Origin: Euzebya pacifica
GTDB taxonomy: Bacteria > Actinomycetota > Nitriliruptoria > Euzebyales > Euzebyaceae
Assembly: GCF_003344865.1 (NCBI RefSeq)
Contig: NZ_CP031165.1
Span: 3,601,910 to 3,665,909, forward strand
Length of the DNA: 64,000 bases
Reading direction: 5' to 3'
The position numbers and the translations under genes are program-made. Every line of letters starts with the position of its first letter. The stretch's first letter is position 1. The notes beneath the pieces were generated by a model. That model searched no databases. It was not told the origin of the DNA and was given only the letters and a program-made list of their open reading frames with translations. Shown here one piece after another: positions 26,264 through 34,227 of the stretch.

Positions 26264-26995
26264 TCAGTCGATCCGGACCGCGACGACGACCAGCGCCGCC
26301 ACCTCTGCGAACAGGCCGATCGCATGCCAGCCGCGCGGGTCCAGGGGGCCGAAACGGGCCAGGGTCCAGGCCCGGGTGATCCCCCCGACGACGAAGGCAC
26401 CGACCAGCGCGGCAACACCCAGGGTCAGGTAGCCCACGGCGTCCAGCGGACCGTTGAGCCGCTCCGGACGAACCAGCGACTGCAACGGGATCGGCAGGGC
26501 CAGCAGGCCGAGCAGGACGATCCCGATGCCGAGCTTGGCCCGAGGACTGGGCGGGGTGACCCCCACCATGTCGTCGCCGGCACGCAGCAGCAGCGACTGC
26601 ACTCCCCGGGCCACCATCGGCACGATCACGATCATCTCCGGGGCGAGGTTCACCCGCTGGAGGAGGTTCGCCTCGACCACGACGACGATCGCGACCGCCA
26701 GCGCACCGACCCCGACCATCGGCGGCGCCCCGGGCCCGGCGGGGACGCCACCCATCGCGTCGGCGAGGCCGACGAGACCGCGGAACCCCCTGCTGCCCGT
26801 CAGCGCCGCGCTGATCGCCACGACGAACGCCCCGGCGACGACCGGGCCGACCAGCCCCACGGTCAGCTGGTGGAACACGAACCACACCAGGCCGATGAGC
26901 ATCCCCACCACGGGGGCGAGCAGCCACGACCGGTCGAGGTCGTCACCGTCCCACTCGACGGGCAGGGCGGTGAACAGGGCGAGGGCGGCGCGCAT
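26264..26995 (-). CDS. CobS-like membrane protein with degraded active-site motif
   Basis: A 243-residue protein with 6-7 hydrophobic segments. It parallels CobS: an opening ALALFTALPVEW, then GLVGLADAMGG where CobS has its acidic D-G-L-A-D-T-A-D motif, then GPGAPPMVGVGAL where CobS has K-D-S-x-x-G-x-Y/F-G. Most acidic metal-binding residues and the Lys-Asp-Ser are missing, so it is probably not an active ribazoletransferase. It sits head to head with intact cobS, only 8 nt apart. It may be a diverged paralogue that partners CobS, or it may be decaying. I assign no function. Confidence 0.6.
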   Translation of the reverse strand: MRAALALFTALPVEWDGDDLDRSWLLAPVVGMLIGLVWFVFHQLTVGLVGPVVAGAFVVAISAALTGSRGFRGLVGLADAMGGVPAGPGAPPMVGVGALAVAIVVVVEANLLQRVNLAPEMIVIVPMVARGVQSLLLRAGDDMVGVTPPSPRAKLGIGIVLLGLLALPIPLQSLVRPERLNGPLDAVGYLTLGVAALVGAFVVGGITRAWTLARFGPLDPRGWHAIGLFAEVAALVVVAVRID

Positions 26996-27003
26996 CGTCC
27001 TGC

Positions 27004-27792
27004 ATGATCGCCCACCGACCGGCGATGATGGCCACACCCGTGCACCCACGCCTGTTCCTCGTCGCCCTCCAGCTGCTCACCCGGCTGCCCGTCGGCGACC
27101 CCATGGAGTCGGATCGGGACGTCGCCGACAGCGTGGCCTGGTACGCCGTGGTGGGCGCACTCGTCGGCGGCCTGTCGGGCTTCGTCTGGTGGATGGCAGC
27201 GCTAGCGCTGCCGACCCGGGCCGCCGCGGTCCTCGCGGTCGGGGCCACCGTGATGTTGACCGGCGCCCTGCACGAGGACGGCCTTGCCGACACCGCCGAC
27301 GGGCTGTTCGGTGGTCGCACGCCCACTGACCGGTTGCGGATCATGAAGGACTCCGCGACCGGCGCCTACGGCGTCCTGGCGCTGGTCCTGATCGTCCTCC
27401 TGCGCGTCAACCTGCTGGCGGCGCTCAGTCCCGTGGCGGGGGCGGCGGCCCTGGTGGTGGCGGGAAGCCTGAGCCGTGGCGTCACCGCCATCGCCATGCT
27501 CAACGCCGTGCCCGCACGACGCGACGGCTCCGGTGCGGTCCTGCTGGACCACCTTCGTCCCGGCCCGGCGATCGCCGCCGGGGTGACCGCGGTGGTCGCG
27601 ACGAGCCTGTTCGCCGGACTCGAAGCGATCCCGGTGGTGCTCGCGGCAGGGGCGGCGGCGTTCGCGGTCAGGGTCAGCGCGGTTCGACGACTCGGTGGCC
27701 TGACCGGCGACACCATCGGCGCGATGATCCTGCTGTCGGATGCGGCCGTGCTGTCCCTGCTGGTCGCCCTCGAGGTGGGCGCAGGCCTCTGA
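27004..27792 (+). CDS. cobS: Adenosylcobinamide-GDP ribazoletransferase
   Basis: A 262-residue membrane enzyme joining adenosyl-GDP-cobinamide to alpha-ribazole, a late step of B12 assembly. The motifs are intact: LQLLTRLPVG near the start, HEDGLADTADGLFGG with its acidic cluster, and IMKDSATGAYGVLAL. No other cobalamin gene is in the window and no B12 riboswitch precedes it. ATG 27004 is used; ATG 27025 or GTG 27040 are possible. The divergent gene starts 8 nt away, so promoters must overlap coding sequence. Confidence 0.9.
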   Translation: MIAHRPAMMATPVHPRLFLVALQLLTRLPVGDPMESDRDVADSVAWYAVVGALVGGLSGFVWWMAALALPTRAAAVLAVGATVMLTGALHEDGLADTADGLFGGRTPTDRLRIMKDSATGAYGVLALVLIVLLRVNLLAALSPVAGAAALVVAGSLSRGVTAIAMLNAVPARRDGSGAVLLDHLRPGPAIAAGVTAVVATSLFAGLEAIPVVLAAGAAAFAVRVSAVRRLGGLTGDTIGAMILLSDAAVLSLLVALEVGAGL

Positions 27793-27794
27793 CC

Positions 27795-27910
27795 CGCGTG
27801 TCGGGTCATTGCGACGGGCGGCCCGGAATCCGACACGCGCAACCCGGTGGGGGCCGACCCCTTGCCCGCGTGTCGGGTGTTCACGACTGGCGGCCCGGAA
27901 TCCGACACGC
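27795..27910. repeat. Two tandem palindromic elements filling a convergent gap
   Basis: Copy 1 is 27795-27839 and copy 2 is 27867-27910. Each has arms of CGCGTGTCGG type facing CCGACACGCG, around a shared centre ending GGCGGCCCGGAAT. They start 3 nt after the cobS stop and end at the base before the stop of the SDR gene. They are related to the cluster at 53417-53586. They may act as a bidirectional terminator. Confidence 0.75.
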
Positions 27911-28795
27911 TCAGGCCTGCGGCAGCCACTCCTCCGGGATCTCGCGTGCCAGGTGGAACCCCTCGTAGGTCGGCATGTTGCGGTGTGCCTCCACGGGAAC
28001 CATGGGAGCCTTGAGCAGCGATCCACCGCCGTCCACGCGGAGGGTCTCGCCGGTGATGAACGCCGCAGCGCGCGAGAGCAGGAAGACCACCGCCGCCGAG
28101 GCCTCCGACTCCGTTCCCACACGGCCCGCCGGGATGCGGGAGGACTGCTGCGCCGCCGTGCGCTGGAACTCCTCGTCGTAGGTGGACATGCCGCTGGAGT
28201 AGATGGTGCCGGGGGCGACCGCGTTGACCCGGACCCCCCTCGACCCCCACTCCACCGCCAGGCTCATCGTCATGTTCGCCACCGCTGCACGCGCGGCGCC
28301 GGTGTGGGACATGTAGGGGAACCCGTTCCACATGTCGGCCACGACGGAGACGATCGAGCCGCCGTGCTCCCCCATCCAGGCGTTGAACGCCGCTCGGGTG
28401 ACGAGGAACGTGCCGTTGAGGTTGAGGTCGACGACCGTGCGCCAGCCGTTGGGCGAGATGTGCTCCGCGGGTGAGGGGAACTGCCCCCCGGCGTTGTTGA
28501 CCAGCAGGTCGAGCCGACCGTGTCGCTCGACGACGGCGGACACCATGGCCTCGACGTCGTCGGCCTCGCGGATGTTGACGATCACGTGATCGGCCGAGCC
28601 GCCGGCCTCGGTGATCTCGGCCACCGTCTCGAGCAGCGGCTCCTCGCGGCGCGCGGCGACGACGACGGTGGCGCCGAGGGCCGCCAGCTCGTGGGCGATC
28701 GCCCTCCCGATGCCGGTGCCACCACCGGTGACGAGCGCCACCTGATCGGCGAACAACTTCTTGCGGAACACGGAGTCGTACTCGGGAATGGTCAC
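27911..28795 (-). CDS. Short-chain reductase of the PECR / 2,4-dienoyl-CoA reductase type
   Basis: A 294-residue SDR. The cofactor site is VTGGGTGIGRAIA with NNAGGQFPSPAEHIS, which matches peroxisomal trans-2-enoyl-CoA reductase homologues better than classical SDRs. The usual YxxxK is absent; the region reads SHTGAARAAV, as in that subgroup. It ends ITGETLRVDGGGSL plus a 45-residue tail. GTG 28795 is used, with AAGGAT 7 nt upstream serving as either ribosome site or -10. A role in unsaturated fatty-acid metabolism is likely. Confidence 0.85.
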   Translation of the reverse strand: MTIPEYDSVFRKKLFADQVALVTGGGTGIGRAIAHELAALGATVVVAARREEPLLETVAEITEAGGSADHVIVNIREADDVEAMVSAVVERHGRLDLLVNNAGGQFPSPAEHISPNGWRTVVDLNLNGTFLVTRAAFNAWMGEHGGSIVSVVADMWNGFPYMSHTGAARAAVANMTMSLAVEWGSRGVRVNAVAPGTIYSSGMSTYDEEFQRTAAQQSSRIPAGRVGTESEASAAVVFLLSRAAAFITGETLRVDGGGSLLKAPMVPVEAHRNMPTYEGFHLAREIPEEWLPQA

Positions 28796-28880
28796 GGGTT
28801 CGATCCTTGCACGGCGTCCCCGCACTGCCCCCATCCGCCCGCACGTCCCAGCGATCCAGCACACATCAGCCTCAAGATTC

Positions 28881-28907
28881 CTTTGTGCACTGTCGAAGCA
28901 CACAAAG
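28881..28907. promoter_or_regulatory. Inverted repeat in divergent promoter region
   Basis: CTTTGTG (28881-28887) and CACAAAG (28901-28907) lie in an unusually AT-rich patch between the SDR and the sugar transferase genes. It is a candidate operator for either gene. Confidence 0.45.
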
Positions 28908-28949
28908 TAGTGGCACACTGAGTGAGAACCCAAGGACTCCTGCGTACCC

Positions 28950-29792
28950 ATGCTCGTCCACCCCGACAACAGCCCGAGCGGTTCGTCCGCTGACGTCATC
29001 GATGGCCACGCCGTCGATGTCGACGTGCAGCCTGCCTCCGCCGCCGGCCACGCCGACCCCGACGTGGTTGCGGTCGTGGCTGCGCCCCGCGTGGTGTCGG
29101 AGGAGGAGAAGGCCACGATTGCGCGGCTGCAGGCGCAGGTCGACGGCACCGACCGGCCCGATGGCACGTACGTGAAGGTCATCAAGCCGGCGCTCGACCG
29201 GTTCGCCGGCGGCGTCCTCCTCCTGCTGACCCTCCCCCTCCTCCTGGCCGGGATGCTGGCCGTCCGGGTGACGATGGGCAAGGGCGTGATCTTCCGCCAG
29301 GAACGCATCGGGCTGGACGGCCGACGTTTCACCGTCCTGAAGCTGCGGACCATGGGCCACGATCGCCGGTCGACCAGCCAGAAGGACCTCGAGGCTCTGG
29401 CCGAGGGTCGCTGGGACGGCATCGAACGTCGCCAGACCCACAAGACCGACGCCGACCCCCGACACACCGGGGTCGGGCGCACCCTCCGCAAGCTGTCCAT
29501 CGACGAGCTGCCGCAGCTGATCAACGTCGTCCGCGGCGACATGAGCCTGGTCGGACCCCGCCCGGAGCTGCCGGTCGTGATCAACCGCCACTACGAACCG
29601 TGGATGCACCGCCGCCACGCCGTCAAGCCGGGCGTGACCGGCCTGTGGCAGATCTCCATGCGTGGTGAGGGCGACATGCACGAGCACGTCGACGTCGACC
29701 TCGACTACGTCGACCGCGTGAGCCTCCGCGAGGACCTCCGCATCCTGTTCGCGACGCCGTTCGCCGCCCTGGGCGCGCACAAGGGCGTCTGA
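28950..29792 (+). CDS. Undecaprenyl-phosphate sugar-phosphotransferase family protein
   Basis: A 280-residue protein. An 85-residue polar N-terminus leads to one membrane helix (GGVLLLLTLPLLLAGMLAV) and the catalytic bacterial sugar-transferase domain: RQERIGLDGRRFTVLKLRTM, IDELPQLINVVRGDMSLVGPRPE and KPGVTGLWQ. It lacks the multi-helix N-terminal domain of WcaJ/WbaP and so resembles the minimal PglC-type core. It would place a sugar phosphate on undecaprenyl phosphate as a first glycan step. No glycosyltransferases are nearby, so the glycan is unknown. Confidence 0.88.
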   Translation: MLVHPDNSPSGSSADVIDGHAVDVDVQPASAAGHADPDVVAVVAAPRVVSEEEKATIARLQAQVDGTDRPDGTYVKVIKPALDRFAGGVLLLLTLPLLLAGMLAVRVTMGKGVIFRQERIGLDGRRFTVLKLRTMGHDRRSTSQKDLEALAEGRWDGIERRQTHKTDADPRHTGVGRTLRKLSIDELPQLINVVRGDMSLVGPRPELPVVINRHYEPWMHRRHAVKPGVTGLWQISMRGEGDMHEHVDVDLDYVDRVSLREDLRILFATPFAALGAHKGV

Positions 29793-29886
29793 GGACCCGA
29801 CGCAGGAGGCCCGGAAGACGCCCTACGGGGGTCTGGGGGGCACCCCCAGGCAAGCAGGGCGTCTGAGGACCCGACGCAGGAGGCCC
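29782..29886 (+). repeat. 31-bp direct repeat over the end of the sugar transferase gene, with hairpin
   Basis: A perfect 31-bp duplication occupies 29782-29812 and 29856-29886 (period 74). The first copy contains the gene's last codons and TGA. Between them CTGGGGG and CCCCCAG (29833-29849) form a 7-bp hairpin with a 3-nt loop, a likely terminator. Confidence 0.85.
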
Positions 29887-29920
29887 TGGGGCCGCCAGCC
29901 GGACCCCAGGCCGGCGAGTT

Positions 29921-30005
29921 GTGCAGTTCGGCCGGCGGGTCGGCCGAGGTGCACCGATCCCGGGAGGGCTCGTGCAGCTGTGCCGGCATGTCGGCCGACC
30001 TGCAC
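29921..30005. repeat. Pair of 34-nt palindromic elements
   Basis: 29921-29954 and 29972-30005 are similar, each opening GTGCAG and closing with TGCAC, with an inner TCGGCCGA-type core. Together with the 31-bp duplication and the operator at 30036-30066 they account for most of the 326-nt gap between the sugar transferase and acyl-CoA dehydrogenase genes. I see no small gene in this gap. Confidence 0.65.
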
Positions 30006-30035
30006 GAGACGGGTGGCGACGAACTTGGCGAGCTT

Positions 30036-30066
30036 GTTACTACGCGGTAACATACCGGTCGGTAAC
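30036..30066. promoter_or_regulatory. Candidate TetR-type operator before acyl-CoA dehydrogenase
   Basis: GTTACTACGCGGTAAC is an inverted repeat (arms of 5). It is followed at once by ATACCGGTCGGTAAC, with an ACCGGT core and another GGTAAC. Overlapping GTTAC/GTAAC half-sites of this kind suit TetR-family regulators of fatty-acid genes. The regulator is not in the window. Confidence 0.5.
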
Positions 30067-30118
30067 TGACTTCGGTCAGGTCAGCCTCCTCCGCCCTCCG
30101 GAACCAAGGAGTCCGTCG

Positions 30119-31942
30119 ATGACGCACTACAAGAGCAACCTCCGCGACATGTTCTTCAACCTGTTCGAGGTCAACCGGGTCCAGGACCACCTGGGTACCG
30201 GCCCCTACGAGCAGATGGACGCCGACTCGGCCAAGGACGTGCTGCGCGAGGTCGACCGCCTGGCCCGCGAGGACTTCGCGGCCAGCTTCGTCGCGGGCGA
30301 CCGCACGCCGCTGCAGCTCGACGCGGAGAACGGCGAGGTGACCCTCCCCAAGGAGATCAACGAGACCCTCGACGCCTTCTTCGACAACGACTGGCACCTG
30401 CTCTACGTGCCGCCCCACCTCGGTGGCTACGGCGCATCGCCGTCGATCACCTGGTCGGCCAGCGAGCTCCTGCTCGGCGCCAACGCCTCGGCGATGCTGT
30501 ACACCGCCGGGCCGTTCTTCGCGACGATCCTCGACTCGGTCTGCAACGACGAGCAGCGCACCCGCTTCGTCGAGCCGATGATCGAGCACAAGTGGGGCGC
30601 CACGATGGTGCTCACCGAGCCCGAGGCGGGCTCCGACGTCGGTGCCGGTCGTGCCAAGGCCGTCGACAACGGCGACGGCACGTGGACCATCACGGGCAAC
30701 AAGCGCTTCATCACCTCCGGTGACTTCGACTGGCCCGACAACGTCATCCACCTGGTCCTGGCGCGGCCCGAGGGTGCTGGCCCCGGCACCAAGGGCCTCA
30801 GCCTCTACGTCGTCCCCAAGTACTGGGTCAACGAGGACGGCTCCCTCGGCGAGCGCAACGGCGTCTGGGTCCGTGCCATCGAGGACAAGATGGGCATCAA
30901 GGCCTCGGCGACGGCGGAGCTGTACTTCTCCGACACCGACGTCCCGGCCCGCGGCATCCTCGTCGGCGAGGTGCACGACGGTATCGCCCAGATGTTCCGC
31001 GTCATCGAGTACGCCCGCATGCTGGTCGGCACCAAGGCCATCTCCACCCTCTCCACGGGTTACCTCAACGCCCTGGAGTACGCCAAGGAGCGCGTCCAGG
31101 GTCCGGACCTCAAGAAGGCCATGGACAAGACTGCCCCGCGCGTGGAGATCATGCGCCACCCCGATGTGCGCCGGAACCTGATGATGCAGAAGGCCCACGT
31201 CGAGGGCATGCGCGCCCTCGTCATGTACACCGGCTGGGTCCAGGACCAGATCGCCATGGCTCGCCACAACGGCGACGACGAGGCCGCGGAGGGCTGGGAG
31301 CAGATGAACGACCTGCTGCTGCCCATGGTCAAGGGCTACGGCTCGGAGAAGTCCTACGAGCTGCTGGCCGTCGCGCTGCAGGTCTTCGGTGGCTCCGGCT
31401 TCACCCGGGACGTGCCGCTGGAGCAGTACATCCGCGACGCCAAGATCGACACCCTCTACGAGGGCACGACCGGCATCCAGGGCATGGACCTGTTCTTCCG
31501 CAAGATCGGCAAGGACCAGGGCGCGACCCTGACCCGCCTGCTGACGGAGGTCCAGAACTTCGCCAAGGACGGCAAGCCCGACGACGGCCTGCAGGCCGAG
31601 CGCCAGCGCCTGGCGACGGCGCTCGAGGACGTGCAGGGCATGCTCGGCAGCCTCGTGCAGTTCCTCGGCGAGGACCTGTACAAGGTCGGCCTGTCCACCA
31701 CGCCGTTCCTGATGAGCCTCTCGGAGGTCGTCGTCGGCTGGCTGTCGCTGCGCGGCGCCGATGTCGCGCTGACCCAGCTGAACAGCGAGGACGTCAGCGA
31801 CGCCGATCGTGACTTCTACACCGGCAAGGTTGCTGCTGCCCGGTGGTTCGCCCACAACGTGCTGCCGCAGCTGAGCTCCCGTCGCGAGATCATGGCTGCC
31901 ACGTCCATGGAGGTCATGGAGGTTGCTGACGCTGCCTTCTGA
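30119..31942 (+). CDS. Long acyl-CoA dehydrogenase (about 600-residue class)
   Basis: A 607-residue flavoenzyme, longer than classical 380-residue dehydrogenases by a C-terminal helical domain of about 150 residues. The FAD region MVLTEPEAGSDVG and the catalytic-base region DAKIDTLYEGTTGIQGMDL are clear. It resembles FadE5-type broad-specificity enzymes. CCAAGGAGTCCG precedes ATG 30119. A candidate operator lies about 55 nt upstream, so expression is probably substrate-controlled. Confidence 0.9.
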   Translation: MTHYKSNLRDMFFNLFEVNRVQDHLGTGPYEQMDADSAKDVLREVDRLAREDFAASFVAGDRTPLQLDAENGEVTLPKEINETLDAFFDNDWHLLYVPPHLGGYGASPSITWSASELLLGANASAMLYTAGPFFATILDSVCNDEQRTRFVEPMIEHKWGATMVLTEPEAGSDVGAGRAKAVDNGDGTWTITGNKRFITSGDFDWPDNVIHLVLARPEGAGPGTKGLSLYVVPKYWVNEDGSLGERNGVWVRAIEDKMGIKASATAELYFSDTDVPARGILVGEVHDGIAQMFRVIEYARMLVGTKAISTLSTGYLNALEYAKERVQGPDLKKAMDKTAPRVEIMRHPDVRRNLMMQKAHVEGMRALVMYTGWVQDQIAMARHNGDDEAAEGWEQMNDLLLPMVKGYGSEKSYELLAVALQVFGGSGFTRDVPLEQYIRDAKIDTLYEGTTGIQGMDLFFRKIGKDQGATLTRLLTEVQNFAKDGKPDDGLQAERQRLATALEDVQGMLGSLVQFLGEDLYKVGLSTTPFLMSLSEVVVGWLSLRGADVALTQLNSEDVSDADRDFYTGKVAAARWFAHNVLPQLSSRREIMAATSMEVMEVADAAF

Positions 31943-31980
31943 CGCGGCGACGGTTTCTGCGTAGACTCCGTCCTGGTCGG

Positions 31981-32011
31981 CGCTCCCCGTTCTCCCCCGT
32001 TCCGGGGAGCG
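31981..32011 (+). terminator. Terminator hairpin after acyl-CoA dehydrogenase
   Basis: CGCTCCCCG and CGGGGAGCG (9 bp) enclose a 13-nt loop, 39 nt after the stop codon. Confidence 0.65.
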
Positions 32012-32063
32012 TCGGCCTCTTGATGTTGGAAGAAGAGCGGGGACAGAGGTGCGTGATCGGTAG

Positions 32064-32687
32064 GTGACCCACGTGGCGAACTGGCGGAGGACCCGCCCAG
32101 CCCCCTCCCGTCTGGAGGAAGGCCGCGAGGTCTACACGCTCGCGCTGGACGTGGCGAAGGCCCTGGATCGCGCTGGCCTCGACCTGTGGGCCGCCGGCAT
32201 CCGCGCGTGCCTGGACGCCCCGAGCTCGCTGGCACGCCAGCAGCACCTCACCGTCGAACTCGTTCGCCTGCGTGACACCGGTGACCTGCGCCGGGCGGGC
32301 TGTGCGGAGGACATCGAGAGCGCCCTGTCCCGCCTCGAGCTCGGCCTCGGGTCCATCGACGTGCCGCAGCAGCCGCTGTACACGGCCACCCGGAACCTCG
32401 CCGACCACCTCGAGCTGAACGGCGGCCGTCGCTGGCTGGCCCGGCTGCGCACGGTCATCACCGACCCGGATCGCGGCGCCGCTGCCCGGGTGGAACGCCT
32501 CGACGCGCTGACCGAACGCATGGTGCCCGGCGCGGACGGCCTGCCCGAGGGCAGCGCATCGCTCGTCCGGGCCGTCCGTGGTCGGCTGAACCGCCACCTG
32601 GACATGGACGCCGTGGCGCTCCACCTGGCGTTCGCGTTGACCCCGCCCGCGCCGTCCCGGATCCGGGACGACCAGCAGCCGCGGTGA
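32064..32687 (+). CDS. Hypothetical protein upstream of tsaC
   Basis: A 207-residue soluble, Arg/Leu/Ala-rich and mostly helical protein. I recognise no domain. It starts at GTG 32064; GTG 32073, 6 nt after a TAGGTG, is an alternative. Its stop overlaps the tsaC start (GTGA), so the two are co-translated and a link to tRNA modification or translation is possible. Codon use looks like its neighbours. Confidence 0.65.
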   Translation: MTHVANWRRTRPAPSRLEEGREVYTLALDVAKALDRAGLDLWAAGIRACLDAPSSLARQQHLTVELVRLRDTGDLRRAGCAEDIESALSRLELGLGSIDVPQQPLYTATRNLADHLELNGGRRWLARLRTVITDPDRGAAARVERLDALTERMVPGADGLPEGSASLVRAVRGRLNRHLDMDAVALHLAFALTPPAPSRIRDDQQPR

Positions 32688-33730
32688 CCGCAAGCCTTCT
32701 CGCCATCCCCGACGACCTGCCCGACGGTGACCTCCGGGCACTGCTGGCCTCGCCGGCGGCGGCCCTTCGCGACGGCGGGCTCGTGGCGTTCCCCACCGAA
32801 ACCGTCTACGGGCTGGGGGCCGACGCGCTGTCGACCCGGGCGGTCGAGCGCATCTTCCACGCCAAGGGGCGACCGTCGGACAACCCGCTGATCGTCCACC
32901 TCGCCGACGCATCGTGGATGGACCGGGTTGCCGTGGTCACCCCGCTGGCCCGAGCGCTGGCCGAACGGTTCTGGCCCGGCCCGCTGACGCTGGTGCTGGC
33001 CCGCCGCGACCGCGTGCCCGAGGCGACCGCCGCCGGGCTCGACAGCGTCGCGGTTCGTGTGCCCGCATCGAGGGTCGCACGGCTGCTGATCGACACCGCC
33101 GGCACGCCGGTCGCCGCACCGAGCGCCAACCGGTCCGGCCGCCCCTCCCCCACAACCGCCGCCCACGTCGCCACCGACCTCGGTGAGGACCTGGACTGGA
33201 TCATCGACGGCGGCCCGTGCGAGATCGGGATCGAGTCGACGGTGGTCGATGCTCGCGGTGACGCCCCGGTCGTGCTGCGAGAGGGGTCGGTGACCCGCGA
33301 GATGCTGGGCGACCGCGGCGCCATCGGTGACCCGTCCCGCTCCCCCGGCACCCGCCACGCCCACTACCAGCCACGGGCGGCCGTGCGGATCGCGCCGGTG
33401 GGTCGCGGTCAGGAGGTCGCTGCGGACGTGGCCTCCACTGGTGCACGCGTGGGCCTGGTGACCGGCGACGCGATCGGCGTGCCGTCCGCCGTGACGTTGC
33501 TCGCGGCGCCCGTCGACGACGACGCGATGGCCCGTGAGCTGTACGCCGCCCTGCGGCGCGCCGACGACCTCGGCCTCGACGTCGTCGTCGTCGAGGCCGT
33601 GACCGACACCGGCGTCGGCCGAGCCGTCATGGACAGGCTGCGCCGGGCCGGAACGCCGAACGACCCCGCCGCAGCGGGGTCGTCTCGTGGGGCCAGCCGG
33701 CCCCAAGCGGGGGGAACGCCCGAGCGCTAG
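32684..33730 (+). CDS. tsaC: L-threonylcarbamoyladenylate synthase, TsaC/Sua5 type
   Basis: A 348-residue enzyme making the intermediate for the t6A37 tRNA modification. The YrdC/Sua5 core has LVAFPTETVYGLGADA, KGRPSDNPLIVH, WPGPLTLVL, SVAVRVPAS and APSANRSGRPSPTT. A Sua5 C-terminal domain follows SPGTRHAHYQPRAAV. The last 25 residues are low-complexity and are encoded by strong hairpins, so the frame seems to run through an old terminator. The stop overlaps the convergent mscL stop (CTAG). Confidence 0.93.
   Translation: MTASLLAIPDDLPDGDLRALLASPAAALRDGGLVAFPTETVYGLGADALSTRAVERIFHAKGRPSDNPLIVHLADASWMDRVAVVTPLARALAERFWPGPLTLVLARRDRVPEATAAGLDSVAVRVPASRVARLLIDTAGTPVAAPSANRSGRPSPTTAAHVATDLGEDLDWIIDGGPCEIGIESTVVDARGDAPVVLREGSVTREMLGDRGAIGDPSRSPGTRHAHYQPRAAVRIAPVGRGQEVAADVASTGARVGLVTGDAIGVPSAVTLLAAPVDDDAMARELYAALRRADDLGLDVVVVEAVTDTGVGRAVMDRLRRAGTPNDPAAAGSSRGASRPQAGGTPER
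33661..33682 (+). terminator. Strong hairpin inside the tsaC 3' end
   Basis: CGACCCCGC and GCGGGGTCG (9 bp) enclose CGCA. A second GC hairpin follows directly. It looks like a terminator that is now within the reading frame. Confidence 0.5.
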
Positions 33731-34110
33731 GCCCGGGTGGACAGCGAATCGCGGATCTCGCGAAGCAACAGGATCTCCTCGGGGTCGGCCACCACCTCGA
33801 CCTCCTCGGGCTCCTTCTTGCGGGCGTCCATCGCCTTGTTCGCGGCCTTGACGAGCAGGAACAGCACCAGGCCGACCAGCACGAAGTTGATGATCGCGCC
33901 GATGACCTGACCGGTGAGCAGCTCAGCGCTGCCGATGCTCGTGGTCACCTCGGTGATGTCCGGTTGGCCCACGATGGCGGCGATAATCGGGTTGATGATC
34001 CCCTCCACCAGGGCGCTGATGATCGCCGCGAACGCCGCGCCGATGACGACGGCGACCGCAAGGTCGATGACGTTCCCCTTCATGAGGAACTCCTTGAACT
34101 CCTTCACCAC
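33727..34110 (-). CDS. mscL: Large-conductance mechanosensitive channel
   Basis: A 127-residue pentameric channel subunit that opens on osmotic downshock. It has the classic N-terminus KEFKEFLMKGNVIDLAVAVVIGAAF, two membrane helices and a charged C-terminal helix (EEILLLREIRDSL). The start is a GTG doublet with AAAGGGA upstream. Its stop shares CTAG with the tsaC stop. Confidence 0.96.
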   Translation of the reverse strand: MVKEFKEFLMKGNVIDLAVAVVIGAAFAAIISALVEGIINPIIAAIVGQPDITEVTTSIGSAELLTGQVIGAIINFVLVGLVLFLLVKAANKAMDARKKEPEEVEVVADPEEILLLREIRDSLSTRA

Positions 34111-34214
34111 TGCAATCCCTTTCAGTTACGTGCACGCACGGTGAGTAAACCCCGTACAGGTGCCGTTGTCCACGAGGACGACCTCAGGTCCACCGTCCGA
34201 GCTGCCGATATGCG

Positions 34215-34220
34215 TACTGT
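34215..34220 (+). promoter_or_regulatory. -10 box for leaderless Cys-rich gene
   Basis: TACTGT ends exactly 7 nt before the GTG at 34228, with no ribosome site. Confidence 0.5.
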
Positions 34221-34227
34221 GGAACAC

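Noticed and set aside
26996-27003. Cobalamin riboswitch before cobS
   Set aside because: Only 8 nt separate the divergent starts, so there is no room for a riboswitch.
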